Part shown: piece after piece, positions 1-10,552 of the stretch
Numbering within the stretch: the first letter of the stretch is position 1
Layout of the letters: each line of letters starts with the position of its first letter
Origin: Calditrichota bacterium
Lineage (GTDB): Bacteria > Calditrichota > Calditrichia > RBG-13-44-9 > J042
Length of the DNA stretch: 64,000 nucleotides
Reading direction: 5' to 3'
NCBI GenBank assembly: GCA_013150955.1
Contig: JAADJD010000055.1
Location: forward strand, 96,661 to 160,660
Notes under the pieces: model-generated
Databases searched by the model: none
What the model saw: only the letters and a program-made list of their open reading frames with translations
Told to the model about the DNA's origin: nothing
Position numbers and translations under genes: made by a program

Positions 1-545
1 CACGCATCGCGTGGGGTGGGGAATGGAACATCCCGATAATCCCATCCGCTGCCTGTAGGGCAGCAATATTTATTTTGCCCCTTCAGGGCGGAATGAATTA
101 ATGTTGGGTTTTCTCAATCCCGGGGCGATGCCCCGGGCTGATGTATTTTGCCCTTTCAGGGCGGAATAATATATGAATGGAGCATCTTTTTCCAGGGGTG
201 TTACCCCTGGTTACCGCATTGCGCTCCTACGGGGCGAAGGTTTTTTAATGTTCCCATCCACGGAGTGTTACCCCGAGCCACCGTATTTTGCCCCTACGAG
301 GCAATTTGCCCGAAGGGCAAAAGGGCAAACATATGTTAGCCCCACGCAACGCGTGGGGGGACATGAAATGCCCCAATATTTAAACCCCGCTGCCTGTAGG
401 GCAGCGATATCTATTTTGCCCCTTCAGGGCGGGATGGATTAACGTTGGATATCCCCAATCCCGGGGCGGTGCCCCGGGCTAACGTATTTTGCCCCTTCGG
501 GGCGAATTGCCCGAAGGGCAATGATAAATGTGCCCCACGCAAGGC
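1..545. repeat. Cluster of REP-like short palindromes in a ~342-bp tandem period
   Basis: CACGC(AT/AA)CGCGTGGGG at 1 and ~343; GCTGCCTGTAGGGCAGC at ~48 and ~389; CCCGGGGCG(A/G)TGCCCCGGG twice; CCCCTTC(A/G)GGGCG several times; TTGCCCGAAGGGCAA. Confidence 0.8.
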
Positions 546-660
546 AAGCCAGGCATCCCGGCGGAATTCAACCCACTGTGCTGGCGAAACCGATTCCTTC
601 TTTAACCAATCAATCGAACTAAAACCTGCACAACCCGAACAATCACTCGCACCCATTTTT

Positions 661-1702
661 CTAAAATTTGAAAAAGAAGGTCAGACGAAGGAAAACATCC
701 GGTGGCAATCCCGCACCCCCAAGAAATTCACTGTACAAAATGGATTCCACATTGGGAATCAAATGAATTCCCTTGACCGGTTGATAATCCATTCCCGCCA
801 GCACCAACAACGCGGGATTATCTGGATTAAAAGGCAAGTATTCAAATGGTATAACCCGCCACACTGGAATCAAACAGACGATCGAACCGCAAAAATAGTT
901 TTTTCTTCGGAGATATCTCCCAGGCACTAAATGCCGATACCATCTCCAGCGTAACGTCCGGGCCAGAAGGATTCTGTCGCACCTGACGTGCCAGCTGCAA
1001 TCCAATCCACGAACGGCTCTGTCGGTACCCCAGCACCAGCTGAACGGTGTACCAATCCGCATTTCTCCCCCGCAAATCATTGTAATCCCCATACACTTCC
1101 ACAACCCAGCCCGTTTCCGGATAATGCCCCACCGCCAGCATGTACTTTTTCCCCAGATTGTCATCGCTGGCAACGCCTTTTCCATTTCCAATCATCGCAT
1201 GAAATTTTAAAGGAACTCCGGGTACGGAACCCTGCACGGCAATGCCCAGGTCACGGGTACTCCCCCACCTCTGCAAATCTAACGGAGTTTTCTCCACCGG
1301 ACGATATGCCCAGAGTTGCTCTATGAATGCAAAGGTCGGGGTGGGAGCGATGCCCAGATACAGGCGGGCAAACGGCAACGTCCATTTCAGATAGGCATCC
1401 TTTACAAAAGGAACGGCCTTTCCCGAAAGAAAACCATTGCGAGAGGGATTCAATTTACCCGGATGGGCCATTTCCAGTCGAAAACGGAGAGAAATTTGAG
1501 GTGCGGGAGTGTGATCAACCGTCAGGTAAATGCGGCGAATCCAGAAACCATTGAACCGTTTCAAATCATTTAAATGATGGTTGGCAATCCAGTAATAATC
1601 TCCAAACATCAAACCGCGGAACTGAAACGTACGTTGTTCCGCAGACACCAGGGTTCCCAAAAGCAGCAAACCAAGGAAGCCCCATCGAAACCCCTGTCTC
1701 AT
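661..1702 (-). pseudogene. Outer-membrane beta-barrel (porin-like) protein interrupted by a frameshift near 850-860
   Basis: Frame 842..1702 starts with a signal peptide and ends ...RLFDSSVAGYTI*; the neighbouring frame continues ...VIPFEYLPFNPDNPALLVLAGMDYQPVKGIHLIPNVESILYSEFLGGAGLPPDVFLRLTFFFKF*, a typical barrel C-terminus ending in Phe. Confidence 0.65.
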
Positions 1703-1717
1703 CTGCTGCCCCGTTAA

Positions 1718-1885
1718 CTATTCCTTTAACTGCTTATCGCCCGAATTTTCCGACTTAATTTCCTTTTGAAACTCCCGAATGCCGCGTCCCAGATTGCGAG
1801 CCAGTTCTGGCAGACGCTTGGCACCAAAAAACAGCACCAGCACAAAAAGAATGACCAGTAATTCAGGAAGTCCAATTCCACCCAT
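1718..1885 (-). CDS. tatA: Twin-arginine translocase TatA/TatE family subunit
   Basis: MGGIGLPELLVILFVLVLFFGAKRLPELARNLGRGIREFQKEI; start trimmed to the internal Met. Confidence 0.9.
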   Translation of the reverse strand: MGGIGLPELLVILFVLVLFFGAKRLPELARNLGRGIREFQKEIKSENSGDKQLKE

Positions 1886-1957
1886 GGCGCTCTCCTTTGC
1901 TTTCTTAAAAATTACGGGCTGGCAACCGAATTTCAAATGCGAAAACCAAAATCCCGG

Positions 1958-3184
1958 CTATTCATCCGCATCCGATTCCGGGTAATGGAATTTAACCACC
2001 TCCGTGCGCTGCAGGGCATCCCGGATGAGCCCTTCCACATCCAGGCGGGATTCGGCTTCCTCTACCACCTCCCGTTTTGCCCGGGTTACCGGATGCCGGG
2101 GGACAAACAGGGAGCAGCAGTCCTCATACGGTTCAATGGAAATTTCGTAAGTGCCCAGCTCGCGGGCCATGTCCACAATCTCCTCCTTATCATTTCCCGA
2201 TAGCGGGCGCAAAACCGGTAATCGTGTCACCTCATTAATCACCATCAAATTGCTGAGGGTTTGCGAGGCGACCTGGGCAATGCTTTCGCCGGTAATCAGT
2301 GCCCTGGCACGCTCCCGACGGGCAATTCGTTCCGCCAGCCGCAGCATAAAACGCCGATACAATACCACCCGATAATCCGTGGGGGCCTTCAGCATGATTT
2401 CCTGTTGCACTTCCAGCAGCGGCACCAAATATAATTTGGATGCGTATTGATACCGGGTTAACAACTGGACGATGCGCTGGGAATTCCGAATGGATGCGTC
2501 GCTGGTGAAGGGAACGCTATGGAAATGCACGAAGATGATCTTTACCCCGCGCTTCATAATTTTAAAGGAAGCCACCGGGGAATCGATACCGGCGGAAAGC
2601 AGGCTCACTGCCCGTTCACTGACCCCAACCGGGAGTCCCCGCGCACCCGGAATCCGTTCGGCATACAGAATGGCAAAGCGGTCAAAAATCTCGATATGGC
2701 AGGTCATCTCAGGATGACTTAAATCCACCTTAGCGCCACTCTGTGCCTGTATGGCCGCCCCCACCCGAACATTCACTTCCTGAGAATTTAACGCAAATGC
2801 CTTTTGCGAACGCCGGGTTTTTACCCGAAACGACTGGAAACGATACTGCGCCATCAGTTCACAGGCCACCCGCTCAATCACCCCAATGTCCTGTTCCACA
2901 ATGACGGCCGGAGCAAAGTAAGCGATTCCAAAAACCCTTTGCAAACGCTCCTGAACCCGCTCCCAATCGTAGTCCGGCGGTAACAACACGGCCATCCGGC
3001 CATGAAACCGCCTGACCTGTTGCACCCCGGTGTCCTTCAATGCCTGTTTAATATTTCGGATCAGCTGATTTTCAAACAGATGGCGATTTTCTCCCTTTAA
3101 CCCCACCTCGGCATAATGCACCACCACACATGGCTGAACCGATGAATCCACCCGGGACACGTTTTCCAGCAGCGCTTTTTTCAT
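1958..3184 (-). CDS. thiI: tRNA 4-thiouridine synthase ThiI
   Basis: THUMP + PP-loop (ERAVSLLSAGIDSPVASFKIMKRG) and YEDCCSLFVPRHPVTRA; start trimmed to MKKALLEN. Confidence 0.92.
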   Translation of the reverse strand: MKKALLENVSRVDSSVQPCVVVHYAEVGLKGENRHLFENQLIRNIKQALKDTGVQQVRRFHGRMAVLLPPDYDWERVQERLQRVFGIAYFAPAVIVEQDIGVIERVACELMAQYRFQSFRVKTRRSQKAFALNSQEVNVRVGAAIQAQSGAKVDLSHPEMTCHIEIFDRFAILYAERIPGARGLPVGVSERAVSLLSAGIDSPVASFKIMKRGVKIIFVHFHSVPFTSDASIRNSQRIVQLLTRYQYASKLYLVPLLEVQQEIMLKAPTDYRVVLYRRFMLRLAERIARRERARALITGESIAQVASQTLSNLMVINEVTRLPVLRPLSGNDKEEIVDMARELGTYEISIEPYEDCCSLFVPRHPVTRAKREVVEEAESRLDVEGLIRDALQRTEVVKFHYPESDADE

Positions 3185-3421
3185 AACGGGCAATACTACG
3201 AAATATCCACCCGTTAAGCAAGAAGAAAGGTCGGTTACCGCGGTTCGAATCCGTTCTGTTTTCCCAACCCGGAGTAATGGCACCACCTGGATTCAGGGGA
3301 TTTGTCTGTCCAGCCGGAACAACAGGTGGGTGCTTCCATTTGTCCATTTTTACGGAGCCCTTCCTGGCTCCTGCCCGGCACACGCCTGCATAACGCAACA
3401 ACACTCACAGTTTTGAACCTT

Positions 3422-3575
3422 GATTATGCATTAGAACCACGAATGAACGCAAATAAAACTAATAAAATACATTGGATTGTGTCTGGATGAAAATGTGTTC
3501 CGTGAATTATTCGCGATTTTGTGGATATTTTTGGGTTTCATTCGTGTGATTCGTGGTTTAATGCATTATTGGGTT
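3422..3575 (+). repeat. Dispersed foldback repeat, copy A
   Basis: GATTATGCATTAGAACCACGAATG...CTGGATGAAAATGTGTTCC...TTCATTCGTGTGATTCGTGGTTTAATGCATTATTGGGTT; ends are inverted repeats. Confidence 0.8.
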
Positions 3576-3615
3576 AAAACCTCAGGATCCCAATTTTTTA
3601 CAGATTTTCATGCGA

Positions 3616-3633
3616 TTGTAACAGAATTGTAAC
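3616..3633 (+). promoter_or_regulatory. Pho-box-like direct repeat upstream of pstS
   Basis: TTGTAAC-AGAA-TTGTAAC, two identical 7-mers at 11-bp period, 50 bp before the pstS start. Confidence 0.6.
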
Positions 3634-3683
3634 ATTGGCATGTTAAACTATGCATCTGCTAAAAGAAAAAGGAGCAATAGACA

Positions 3684-4667
3684 ATGACGAATGGAAAGTT
3701 TGGTAATATGCGACTGATCATCCTGACCCTTACACTGGGATTGCTATTTCAGGCGTTCGGGCAGACGATTCAGGTGGACGAACGCCTTCCACGGTACAAA
3801 AAGGTTCGCGGGATTCGGGGCAATGCGAACAGCATTGGCTCGGACACCATGAACAACCTGATGACCCTCTGGTTAGAAGGGTTCAAAAAATATTATCCCA
3901 TGGTGAACATTCAGGTGGAAGGGAAAGGATCCTCCACCGCTCCGCCCGCACTGATTGAGGGTGTGGCCCAGTTTGGCCCCATGTCTCGAAAGATGAAGGC
4001 CAAAGAAGTGGATGCGTTCGAAAAGAAATACGGTTTCAAGCCCACCGAAATTCGCGTAGCCCTGGATGCCCTGGCGGTTTTCGTCAACCGGGACAATCCC
4101 CTGGACTGCCTGAGTCTGCAAGAGCTGGATGCCATCTTCTCGTCCACCCGCAAACGGGGCTATCCCGAAGACATTACCCGCTGGGGACAGCTGGGATTAA
4201 CCGGCGCCTGGGCCAACAAACCCATCAGCATCTTTGGACGGAATTCCGCCAGCGGCACTTACGGATTCTTCAAAAAAGTGGTTCTGAAAAAAGGTGACTA
4301 CAAAAGCACTGTTAAAGAACAACCCGGATCCGCATCGGTAGTACAGGGCATTACCAAGGATCGTTATGCCATCGGTTACAGCGGGATCGGCTACATCACG
4401 TCCGGTGTAAAGGCACTGGCACTGGCAAAAAAGAAGGGCGGCCCCTGCTACAAGGGCACCTACGAAAACGTGATCTCCAAAAAATATCCGCTTTCCCGAT
4501 ACCTGTACATCTACATCGTGAAAGCCCCCAACAAACCGCTGGATCCGCTGGTGCGAGAATTCCTCAAATTCGTGCTCAGTTATGAGGGACAGAAGATCGT
4601 AGTAAAAGATGGCTATCTGCCGCTGCCCTACGACGTGGTGCAGGAAGAACTCAAGAAATTGCAATAA
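3684..4667 (+). CDS. pstS: Phosphate ABC transporter substrate-binding protein
   Basis: Signal peptide, SIGSDTMNNLM...GKGSSTAPPAL...GRNSASGTYGFF; followed by pstC/pstA/pstB. Confidence 0.93.
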   Translation: MTNGKFGNMRLIILTLTLGLLFQAFGQTIQVDERLPRYKKVRGIRGNANSIGSDTMNNLMTLWLEGFKKYYPMVNIQVEGKGSSTAPPALIEGVAQFGPMSRKMKAKEVDAFEKKYGFKPTEIRVALDALAVFVNRDNPLDCLSLQELDAIFSSTRKRGYPEDITRWGQLGLTGAWANKPISIFGRNSASGTYGFFKKVVLKKGDYKSTVKEQPGSASVVQGITKDRYAIGYSGIGYITSGVKALALAKKKGGPCYKGTYENVISKKYPLSRYLYIYIVKAPNKPLDPLVREFLKFVLSYEGQKIVVKDGYLPLPYDVVQEELKKLQ

Positions 4668-4701
4668 CATGAATTCAAGGGATTGAGATCCACTACGACT
4701 T

Positions 4702-6924
4702 ATGAGACAGCCAAGAGGACTTGAGGAAAAAACATCGGCATTTCGCCAAAAGACCTATCGTCGCGACCGTCGCGCCCGATGGGTCATCACCATCGCCGGT
4801 TATGGAATCATCGCCAGCATTGTGCTGATCTTTGTTTACCTGGTTCTGGAAAGCCTGCCGCTTTCTTTCGGTGCGTCTGTGAAACGCATGTTTGGCTGGG
4901 GACTTCCCAATACCGAACGCGTATTTCTGACCGGAGTGGATTCCTACCAGGAAGTGGTTTACTTCCTTACCGCAGACGGAAAAATCCGATTTTTTCGCCT
5001 TCAGGATCAACGGGAAATTCGACAGGACTCCATTCCTCTTCAGCCCGATGAATCCATCCTTGCCGCCTCCAAAGGCAGCCTGAACCGCGAATGGTTTGCT
5101 GTGGGCACTGATGCCGGGCGGGTGTTCACCGCACGCATCCGGTTTGTGCCCCACTATTCTGACACCGGTCGGGTTATTCTACCTGAATTTGAACTGGATG
5201 ATACCTTTTCCATTGCCGCGGATACTGTTCATCCCCACGTGGAACGCCTTGTCTTCCGCCAGAACGAAGATGACGCCCGTTTCTGGTTGTGGGAAAACCA
5301 CGACGGTCAGCTGGTTCTTCGGCACTACGATCCGGATTTTGAGGAAACGTACACCGTTCCCATTCCCGCAGAATGGGGCGAACAGAAAGTGACCGCCCTA
5401 ACCATGAGTTATAGCGGCGATCAGATCGCCGTGGGAGTTTCCGGGGGCGACGTCTACTGGTTTCGGTACAGCGATGGCGAGGTGGTGCTTCAGGATCGAT
5501 TCAGCGCCAGCCATCAGCCCATCAGCGCACTGGCCTACCTGATTGGGGACAATGCGCTGGTGGTTGGGGACACAGATGGGCAGGTGACAGTCTGGTTTCC
5601 GGTGCGCAGCCACAGCCAGATTTTCAAGATGCAGCCCATTCACCGTTTCCGTGCGCATCCCGCTGCGGTGGAGCAGATCTATCCCTCTCCCCGGAACCGA
5701 AACTTCCTGACTATCGATACCCGCGGAAATGCCCATTTGAATTACTCCACCACCAGTCGCACCCAGCTGGAATTTCAGCCCGCCCGCGATCGCATCCAGG
5801 CAGCCGCCATCGCTCCCAAGGCCAATGGCATCGTGGTTATCGACGCACAGCATCGCATCGGGCATTTCTGGCTGGATAATCCCCACCCGGAAATTACCCT
5901 GAAAACCCTGTTCGGAAAGGTCTGGTACGAAGGATATCCCAAACCGGCATTTGTCTGGCAATCTACCGGCGGATCCGACGCCTTCGAGCCGAAATTCAGC
6001 CTGGTTCCGCTGATCTTTGGGACGTTCAAAGGCACCCTTTATGCCATGTTCTTCTCCGTTCCGCTGGCCCTGCTGGCAGCCATCTACGTTTCTCAGTTTG
6101 CACCCCACTGGCTATCTCGAATCGTAAAGCCCACGGTCGAAATCATGGCGGCACTGCCCAGCGTGGTGATTGGTTTTCTGGGCGGCCTGTACTTTGCTCC
6201 GCTGTTCGAAAAACACCTGACGGCCATCCTGATTTTCCTGATCGCCCTGCCACTGGTGTTCATGATCTTCATTCTGGGATGGCGGCAGGTGCCAGAGCAC
6301 CACCGCCTGCGCATCCCCATCGGTTGGGAATTGTGGTTTACCGTTCCGGTAACCTTTCTGGCCATTGCCCTGTCCCTGACATTAGCCCCGCATGTGGAGC
6401 AGTGGTTTTTCGGCGGCGATCTAAAGCAGTGGATTTACACCGCACTGGGCATGACCTACGACACACGGAACAGCATTGTGGTGGGTTTTGCCCTGGGCTT
6501 TGCCGTTATCCCCATTATTTTTACGGTGGCAGAGGACGCGCTAAGTAACGTTCCCGAATCGTTAACCTCCGCTTCGCTGGCTTTGGGAGCCTCCCGCTGG
6601 CAAACGGTGCGACGGGTGGTGTTACCCGCCGCTGCAGGGGGAATATTTGCCGCCGTGATGCTGGGATTCGGTCGGGCTGTGGGAGAAACCATGATTGTGC
6701 TCATGGCCACCGGCAACACACCCATCATCGACCTGAGCCCGTTTAACGGTTTCCGCACCATGAGCGCCTGTATTGCCGTGGAAATTCCCGAAGCGCCGGT
6801 GGGCGGTACCCTTTATCGAGTGCTTTTCCTGACTGCCCTGTTGCTGTTCAGCTTTACCTTTATTATTAACACCCTCTCTTCGGTGGTTGGTGAACGGTTG
6901 CGAAAAAAATATGCGAGATTTTAA
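4702..6924 (+). CDS. pstC: Phosphate ABC transporter permease PstC, long form with extracytoplasmic beta-propeller-like domain
   Basis: C-terminal BPD permease motif (SLALGASRWQTVRRVVLPAAAGGIFAAVMLGFGRAVGETM); ~400-aa WD-like region after the first TM. Confidence 0.9.
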   Translation: MRQPRGLEEKTSAFRQKTYRRDRRARWVITIAGYGIIASIVLIFVYLVLESLPLSFGASVKRMFGWGLPNTERVFLTGVDSYQEVVYFLTADGKIRFFRLQDQREIRQDSIPLQPDESILAASKGSLNREWFAVGTDAGRVFTARIRFVPHYSDTGRVILPEFELDDTFSIAADTVHPHVERLVFRQNEDDARFWLWENHDGQLVLRHYDPDFEETYTVPIPAEWGEQKVTALTMSYSGDQIAVGVSGGDVYWFRYSDGEVVLQDRFSASHQPISALAYLIGDNALVVGDTDGQVTVWFPVRSHSQIFKMQPIHRFRAHPAAVEQIYPSPRNRNFLTIDTRGNAHLNYSTTSRTQLEFQPARDRIQAAAIAPKANGIVVIDAQHRIGHFWLDNPHPEITLKTLFGKVWYEGYPKPAFVWQSTGGSDAFEPKFSLVPLIFGTFKGTLYAMFFSVPLALLAAIYVSQFAPHWLSRIVKPTVEIMAALPSVVIGFLGGLYFAPLFEKHLTAILIFLIALPLVFMIFILGWRQVPEHHRLRIPIGWELWFTVPVTFLAIALSLTLAPHVEQWFFGGDLKQWIYTALGMTYDTRNSIVVGFALGFAVIPIIFTVAEDALSNVPESLTSASLALGASRWQTVRRVVLPAAAGGIFAAVMLGFGRAVGETMIVLMATGNTPIIDLSPFNGFRTMSACIAVEIPEAPVGGTLYRVLFLTALLLFSFTFIINTLSSVVGERLRKKYARF

Positions 6925-6927
6925 GCG

Positions 6928-8586
6928 ATGAAAGATCGACGCATCAGTTACTTTCGGCAAAAAGGCGATGCTTACATTATGGGCACCAGCATTGGTCTGG
7001 TGTTGTCCCTGCTCATGGTCGCTTTCATCATGGGGGTGATTCTGGTCAAAGGGCTGGGATTCTTCTGGCCGTCCAACTTGCTTTTTGTGAAATTGGAGGA
7101 TGGAAAAGCCTATCTGGGGGAAGTGACCGATCGGGAAGAAAAAACCGTCATCGACGCATCTGGAACCTCCCGGCGCCTGAAGGAAGTGCAGCTAAAAATC
7201 GGGAATCGGGATTTGTACGGACTGGATTTCATCTGGATCCCGCTGGATGCGGTCGTTAAACAAACCTATCCGCGTATGGCCATCACCATCGAGCGGCTTG
7301 AGTACGGAAATTTTTACGGTTTCCCACAGCGCTTGCATGCGATTACGGAGACGTGGCTGGCAGAAGAAAGCGGCTTCATCCGTCGGCTGCAGCAGTGGCA
7401 CGATCGGGCGGTGGAAAATCGCAAGCGAATTGCGAAACTGGAGAAGCGCCTGAACCGGCTACTGGAACCCCTGTCGCATCTGGAGCGAGAAATTTCGTTG
7501 CTGGAGATTTCCCCACAGGCTCAAACCCCCGAAGGGCAGGCCAGGCTGCAGGCGCTGGAGGAAGAAATTGCCCGCATGGAAGCCAGAATCAGCGATCGCT
7601 ACGAAGCGCTAAATCGCCAGCTGGAGAAACTCCATCAGGAAAACGCGCAATTAATACTGACCGTTCAAACCGCCGATGGGGCGGAAAAAGCTATTCCCCT
7701 GGAAAAGATTGTCCGCTTTTATTTTCCCAATCAGATGAATCTTTTCCAGAAGAGCGCCCTTTATGCCAGCAAATTGTGGGAATTTGTTTCGGCGAATCCA
7801 CGGGAATCCAATACTGAGGGCGGCATTTTCCCCGCCATCTTCGGAACGGTTCTCATGGTACTCATAATGTCCATTGCCGTGGTACCCTTCGGAGTGATGG
7901 CCGCCATTTACTTATCGGAATACGCCCGACAGGGCCCGGTCGTTCGCCTGATTCGGCTTTCCATTAATAATCTGGCCGGGGTGCCTTCCATCGTGTTCGG
8001 TATCTTCGGGCTCAGCTTTTTCATCTACATGATTGGGGGTACCATCGATCAGCTTTTCTTCAGCAGCAAGTTACCCGAACCCACATTTGGCACCGGGGGC
8101 ATTTTGTGGGCATCGCTTACACTGGCCCTGTTGACCCTTCCGGTTGTGGTGGTGGCCACAGAAGAGGGCATCCTGGCAGTTCCTCAGGCCAACAAAGAGG
8201 CGGCACTGGCACTGGGCGCAACCCGCTGGCAAATGATACGGAAAATTGTGCTCCCCAATGCCATGCCAGGCATTTTAACCGGGCTGATCCTGGCCATCAG
8301 TCGCGGTGCAGGGGAAGTCGCCCCGCTAATGATCACAGGCGTGGTCAAACTGGCTCCATCGCTTCCGCTGGATACGACCTTCCCCTTTCTGCATCTGGAT
8401 CGGAAATTCATGCACCTGGGCTTTCATATTTACGATGTGGGCTTTCAGTCGCCCAACGTGGAAGCGGCAAAACCCATGGTCTACACCACCGCACTGTTGC
8501 TCATCCTGCTGGTGGTAGTATTGAATATGATTGCCATTCGCATGAGGAACAATCTCCGCAAAAAATATAAAATGGCAGCGTTTTAA
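6928..8586 (+). CDS. pstA: Phosphate ABC transporter permease PstA, long form with coiled-coil insertion
   Basis: [43 protein letters not shown]; heptad-rich insertion. Confidence 0.9.
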   Translation: MKDRRISYFRQKGDAYIMGTSIGLVLSLLMVAFIMGVILVKGLGFFWPSNLLFVKLEDGKAYLGEVTDREEKTVIDASGTSRRLKEVQLKIGNRDLYGLDFIWIPLDAVVKQTYPRMAITIERLEYGNFYGFPQRLHAITETWLAEESGFIRRLQQWHDRAVENRKRIAKLEKRLNRLLEPLSHLEREISLLEISPQAQTPEGQARLQALEEEIARMEARISDRYEALNRQLEKLHQENAQLILTVQTADGAEKAIPLEKIVRFYFPNQMNLFQKSALYASKLWEFVSANPRESNTEGGIFPAIFGTVLMVLIMSIAVVPFGVMAAIYLSEYARQGPVVRLIRLSINNLAGVPSIVFGIFGLSFFIYMIGGTIDQLFFSSKLPEPTFGTGGILWASLTLALLTLPVVVVATEEGILAVPQANKEAALALGATRWQMIRKIVLPNAMPGILTGLILAISRGAGEVAPLMITGVVKLAPSLPLDTTFPFLHLDRKFMHLGFHIYDVGFQSPNVEAAKPMVYTTALLLILLVVVLNMIAIRMRNNLRKKYKMAAF

Positions 8587-9458
8587 TGGAACATGAACTG
8601 ATAATGGGTGAAACCATGGTCGAAGTCAAAAAAACCGAAAATGACGTTCAGCTCCAATTCGAATCGCCAAAGACTGATTTTGATTCCATATTGGAAGGCG
8701 AGCATATTGTCATCGAAACCATCGATTTAAATTTTTACTACTCGCCAGAGAGCCATGCGCTTAAAAACATCAATATAAAAATTCCGGAAAAGAAAGTTAC
8801 CGCATTCATCGGGCCTTCGGGATGCGGGAAATCCACCCTGCTGCGCACGTTCAACCGGATGAACGATCTGATCCCCGGCGCCTACCTCACCGGAAAGGTG
8901 ATTATCGAAGGGCAGGATATTTACCGGGACAACATCCGGCTGGAAGAACTGCGCAAGAAAGTGGGCATGGTGTTTCAAAAATCCAACCCATTCCCCATGT
9001 CCATCTGGGAAAACGTGGCCTTTGGCCCCAAGGTGAATGGTATTACTGATAAGACCCTGCTGGATGAGATAGTGGAATCCGCCCTGAAGCAAGCCGATTT
9101 GTGGAAAGAAGTTAAGGATCGGCTTCATCAGTCGGCACTGGATCTGTCCGGTGGTCAACAACAGCGCCTGTGTATTGCCCGTACCCTGGCAAACAAACCG
9201 GACATCATCTTGATGGACGAGCCGGCCTCGGCGCTGGATCCCATCTCCACAGGCAAAATCGAGGAAACCATCGAAGAACTGAAGCAAAATTATACTATCG
9301 TGATCGTCACCCACAACATGCAACAGGCGGCACGCATTTCCGATTACACCGCCTTTATGATGCTGGGCGAGCTCATCGAATTCGACAAAACAAAAGTCAT
9401 ATTCACCAATCCAAAGGTCAAATTAACGGAAGATTATATTACCGGTCGATTTGGATAA
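8586..9458 (+). CDS. pstB: Phosphate ABC transporter ATP-binding protein
   Basis: [48 protein letters not shown]. Confidence 0.96.
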   Translation: MEHELIMGETMVEVKKTENDVQLQFESPKTDFDSILEGEHIVIETIDLNFYYSPESHALKNINIKIPEKKVTAFIGPSGCGKSTLLRTFNRMNDLIPGAYLTGKVIIEGQDIYRDNIRLEELRKKVGMVFQKSNPFPMSIWENVAFGPKVNGITDKTLLDEIVESALKQADLWKEVKDRLHQSALDLSGGQQQRLCIARTLANKPDIILMDEPASALDPISTGKIEETIEELKQNYTIVIVTHNMQQAARISDYTAFMMLGELIEFDKTKVIFTNPKVKLTEDYITGRFG

Positions 9459-9512
9459 TCGCCCAGAACAATGTAAACTACGGGTACTGAATTAAGCAGG
9501 AGAAACGGTTTC

Positions 9513-10172
9513 ATGAAAGAAAAAATGAAACAATTGCTGGAGAGCATAAAGAAGGACATCATTTATCTGGCCAACGAAGTGGAGCACGCCCTGCGGCAGT
9601 CCATGAAAGCGCTGGAGAAGCAGGACACCGATCTGGCACGAATGGTGATCGAAAACGATGAGGCCATCGATAAACTGGAAGTAAAAATTGAAGATCAAAT
9701 ACTCACCCTGATGGCCCTTCAGCAACCGGTGGCCATCGACCTGCGTTTTATTGTGGCTGGACTGAAAATGAACAATGATCTGGAGCGCATCGGGGATCAT
9801 GCAGTCAACATTGCACAAACGGCCATCCAACTGGCGGGTGAACCCTACATCAAACCGCTGGAAGATCTGCCGCGAATGAGCGAAATTGCCTGCGATATGC
9901 TGCACGAAGCGGTGAACTCTTTTATTTATCAGGATTCGGAACTGGCCCGACAGGTCTGTGCCCGCGACAGTGAGGTGGATGAACTGTACGACAAGGTAGT
10001 CAAACATTTAATCGAAGTTGTGAAGGGTAAGGTCAATCAACTGGAGCAGGCGTTTGCCCTGGCACGGGTGGCACGGGATCTGGAGCGGGTGGCCGATCTG
10101 GCCACCAATCTCTGTGAAGATGTGGTCTTCATGAAAGAGGCAAAAATTATCCGGCACCATCTGGAAAAATGA
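9513..10172 (+). CDS. phoU: Phosphate signalling complex protein PhoU
   Basis: PhoU repeats (DLRFIVAGLKMNNDLERIGDHAVNIA; RVARDLERVADLATNLCEDVVFM); operon position. Confidence 0.94.
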   Translation: MKEKMKQLLESIKKDIIYLANEVEHALRQSMKALEKQDTDLARMVIENDEAIDKLEVKIEDQILTLMALQQPVAIDLRFIVAGLKMNNDLERIGDHAVNIAQTAIQLAGEPYIKPLEDLPRMSEIACDMLHEAVNSFIYQDSELARQVCARDSEVDELYDKVVKHLIEVVKGKVNQLEQAFALARVARDLERVADLATNLCEDVVFMKEAKIIRHHLEK

Positions 10173-10369
10173 ATCGAGCAACCTGTTTGAATGCATATTT
10201 GCATGAAAAATGAGTTTTAATTCATTATTTTTAAGAAATTATGAGAAAAAAATCTCGGCTATTGGAATTTTAGGGCAAATGAAATAAATTTAAGCTTATT
10301 TTTTGATTGGATTGGCGGTCGGTATTTCAAGGAGGCATTGTGGGCAGGCATTACCAAGGTGTTCTGTGT

Positions 10370-10405
10370 AAGGGTAAATGGACCCCATTCAGATGGCTTA
10401 CCCTT
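10370..10405 (+). other. RNA hairpin in the TonB-receptor leader
   Basis: AAGGGTAA ... TTACCCTT perfect 8-bp arms enclosing CCAT-TCAG-ATGG. Confidence 0.5.
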
Positions 10406-10519
10406 CATCCCCCTTCAGATGAGATTTGCTTCCGAAATGCCTTCAAAACGAGTCGACTTCGAAAGATGCTGGATCTAACAATCAACATTCGAATATTTGT
10501 GCATGCAAATTTGTTGTTT

Positions 10520-10552
10520 ACCCTCTTTTCCCGTCAAAAGAGGGTTTTTTAT
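10520..10552 (+). terminator. Rho-independent terminator / attenuator 34 nt before the TonB-receptor ATG
   Basis: CCCTCTTTTcccgtcAAAAGAGGGTTTTTT. Confidence 0.8.

Noticed and set aside
148-930. ORFs within the REP-like cluster (63 aa, 89 aa, 161 aa)
   Set aside because: Translations of palindromic repeats or antisense to the porin-like gene.
3185-3286. N-terminal extension of the ThiI ORF and a possible tRNA T-arm (GGTTCGAATCC) at ~3240
   Set aside because: The T-stem does not pair over 5 bp and no other tRNA arms are visible; the ThiI family start fits MKKALLEN at 3184.
3302-3490. Small ORFs within dispersed repeat copies (also 30541..30996, 55644..55859, 45344..45437)
   Set aside because: They arise from the repeat DNA itself; several copies carry stops and lack RBS/start, so not called as genes.
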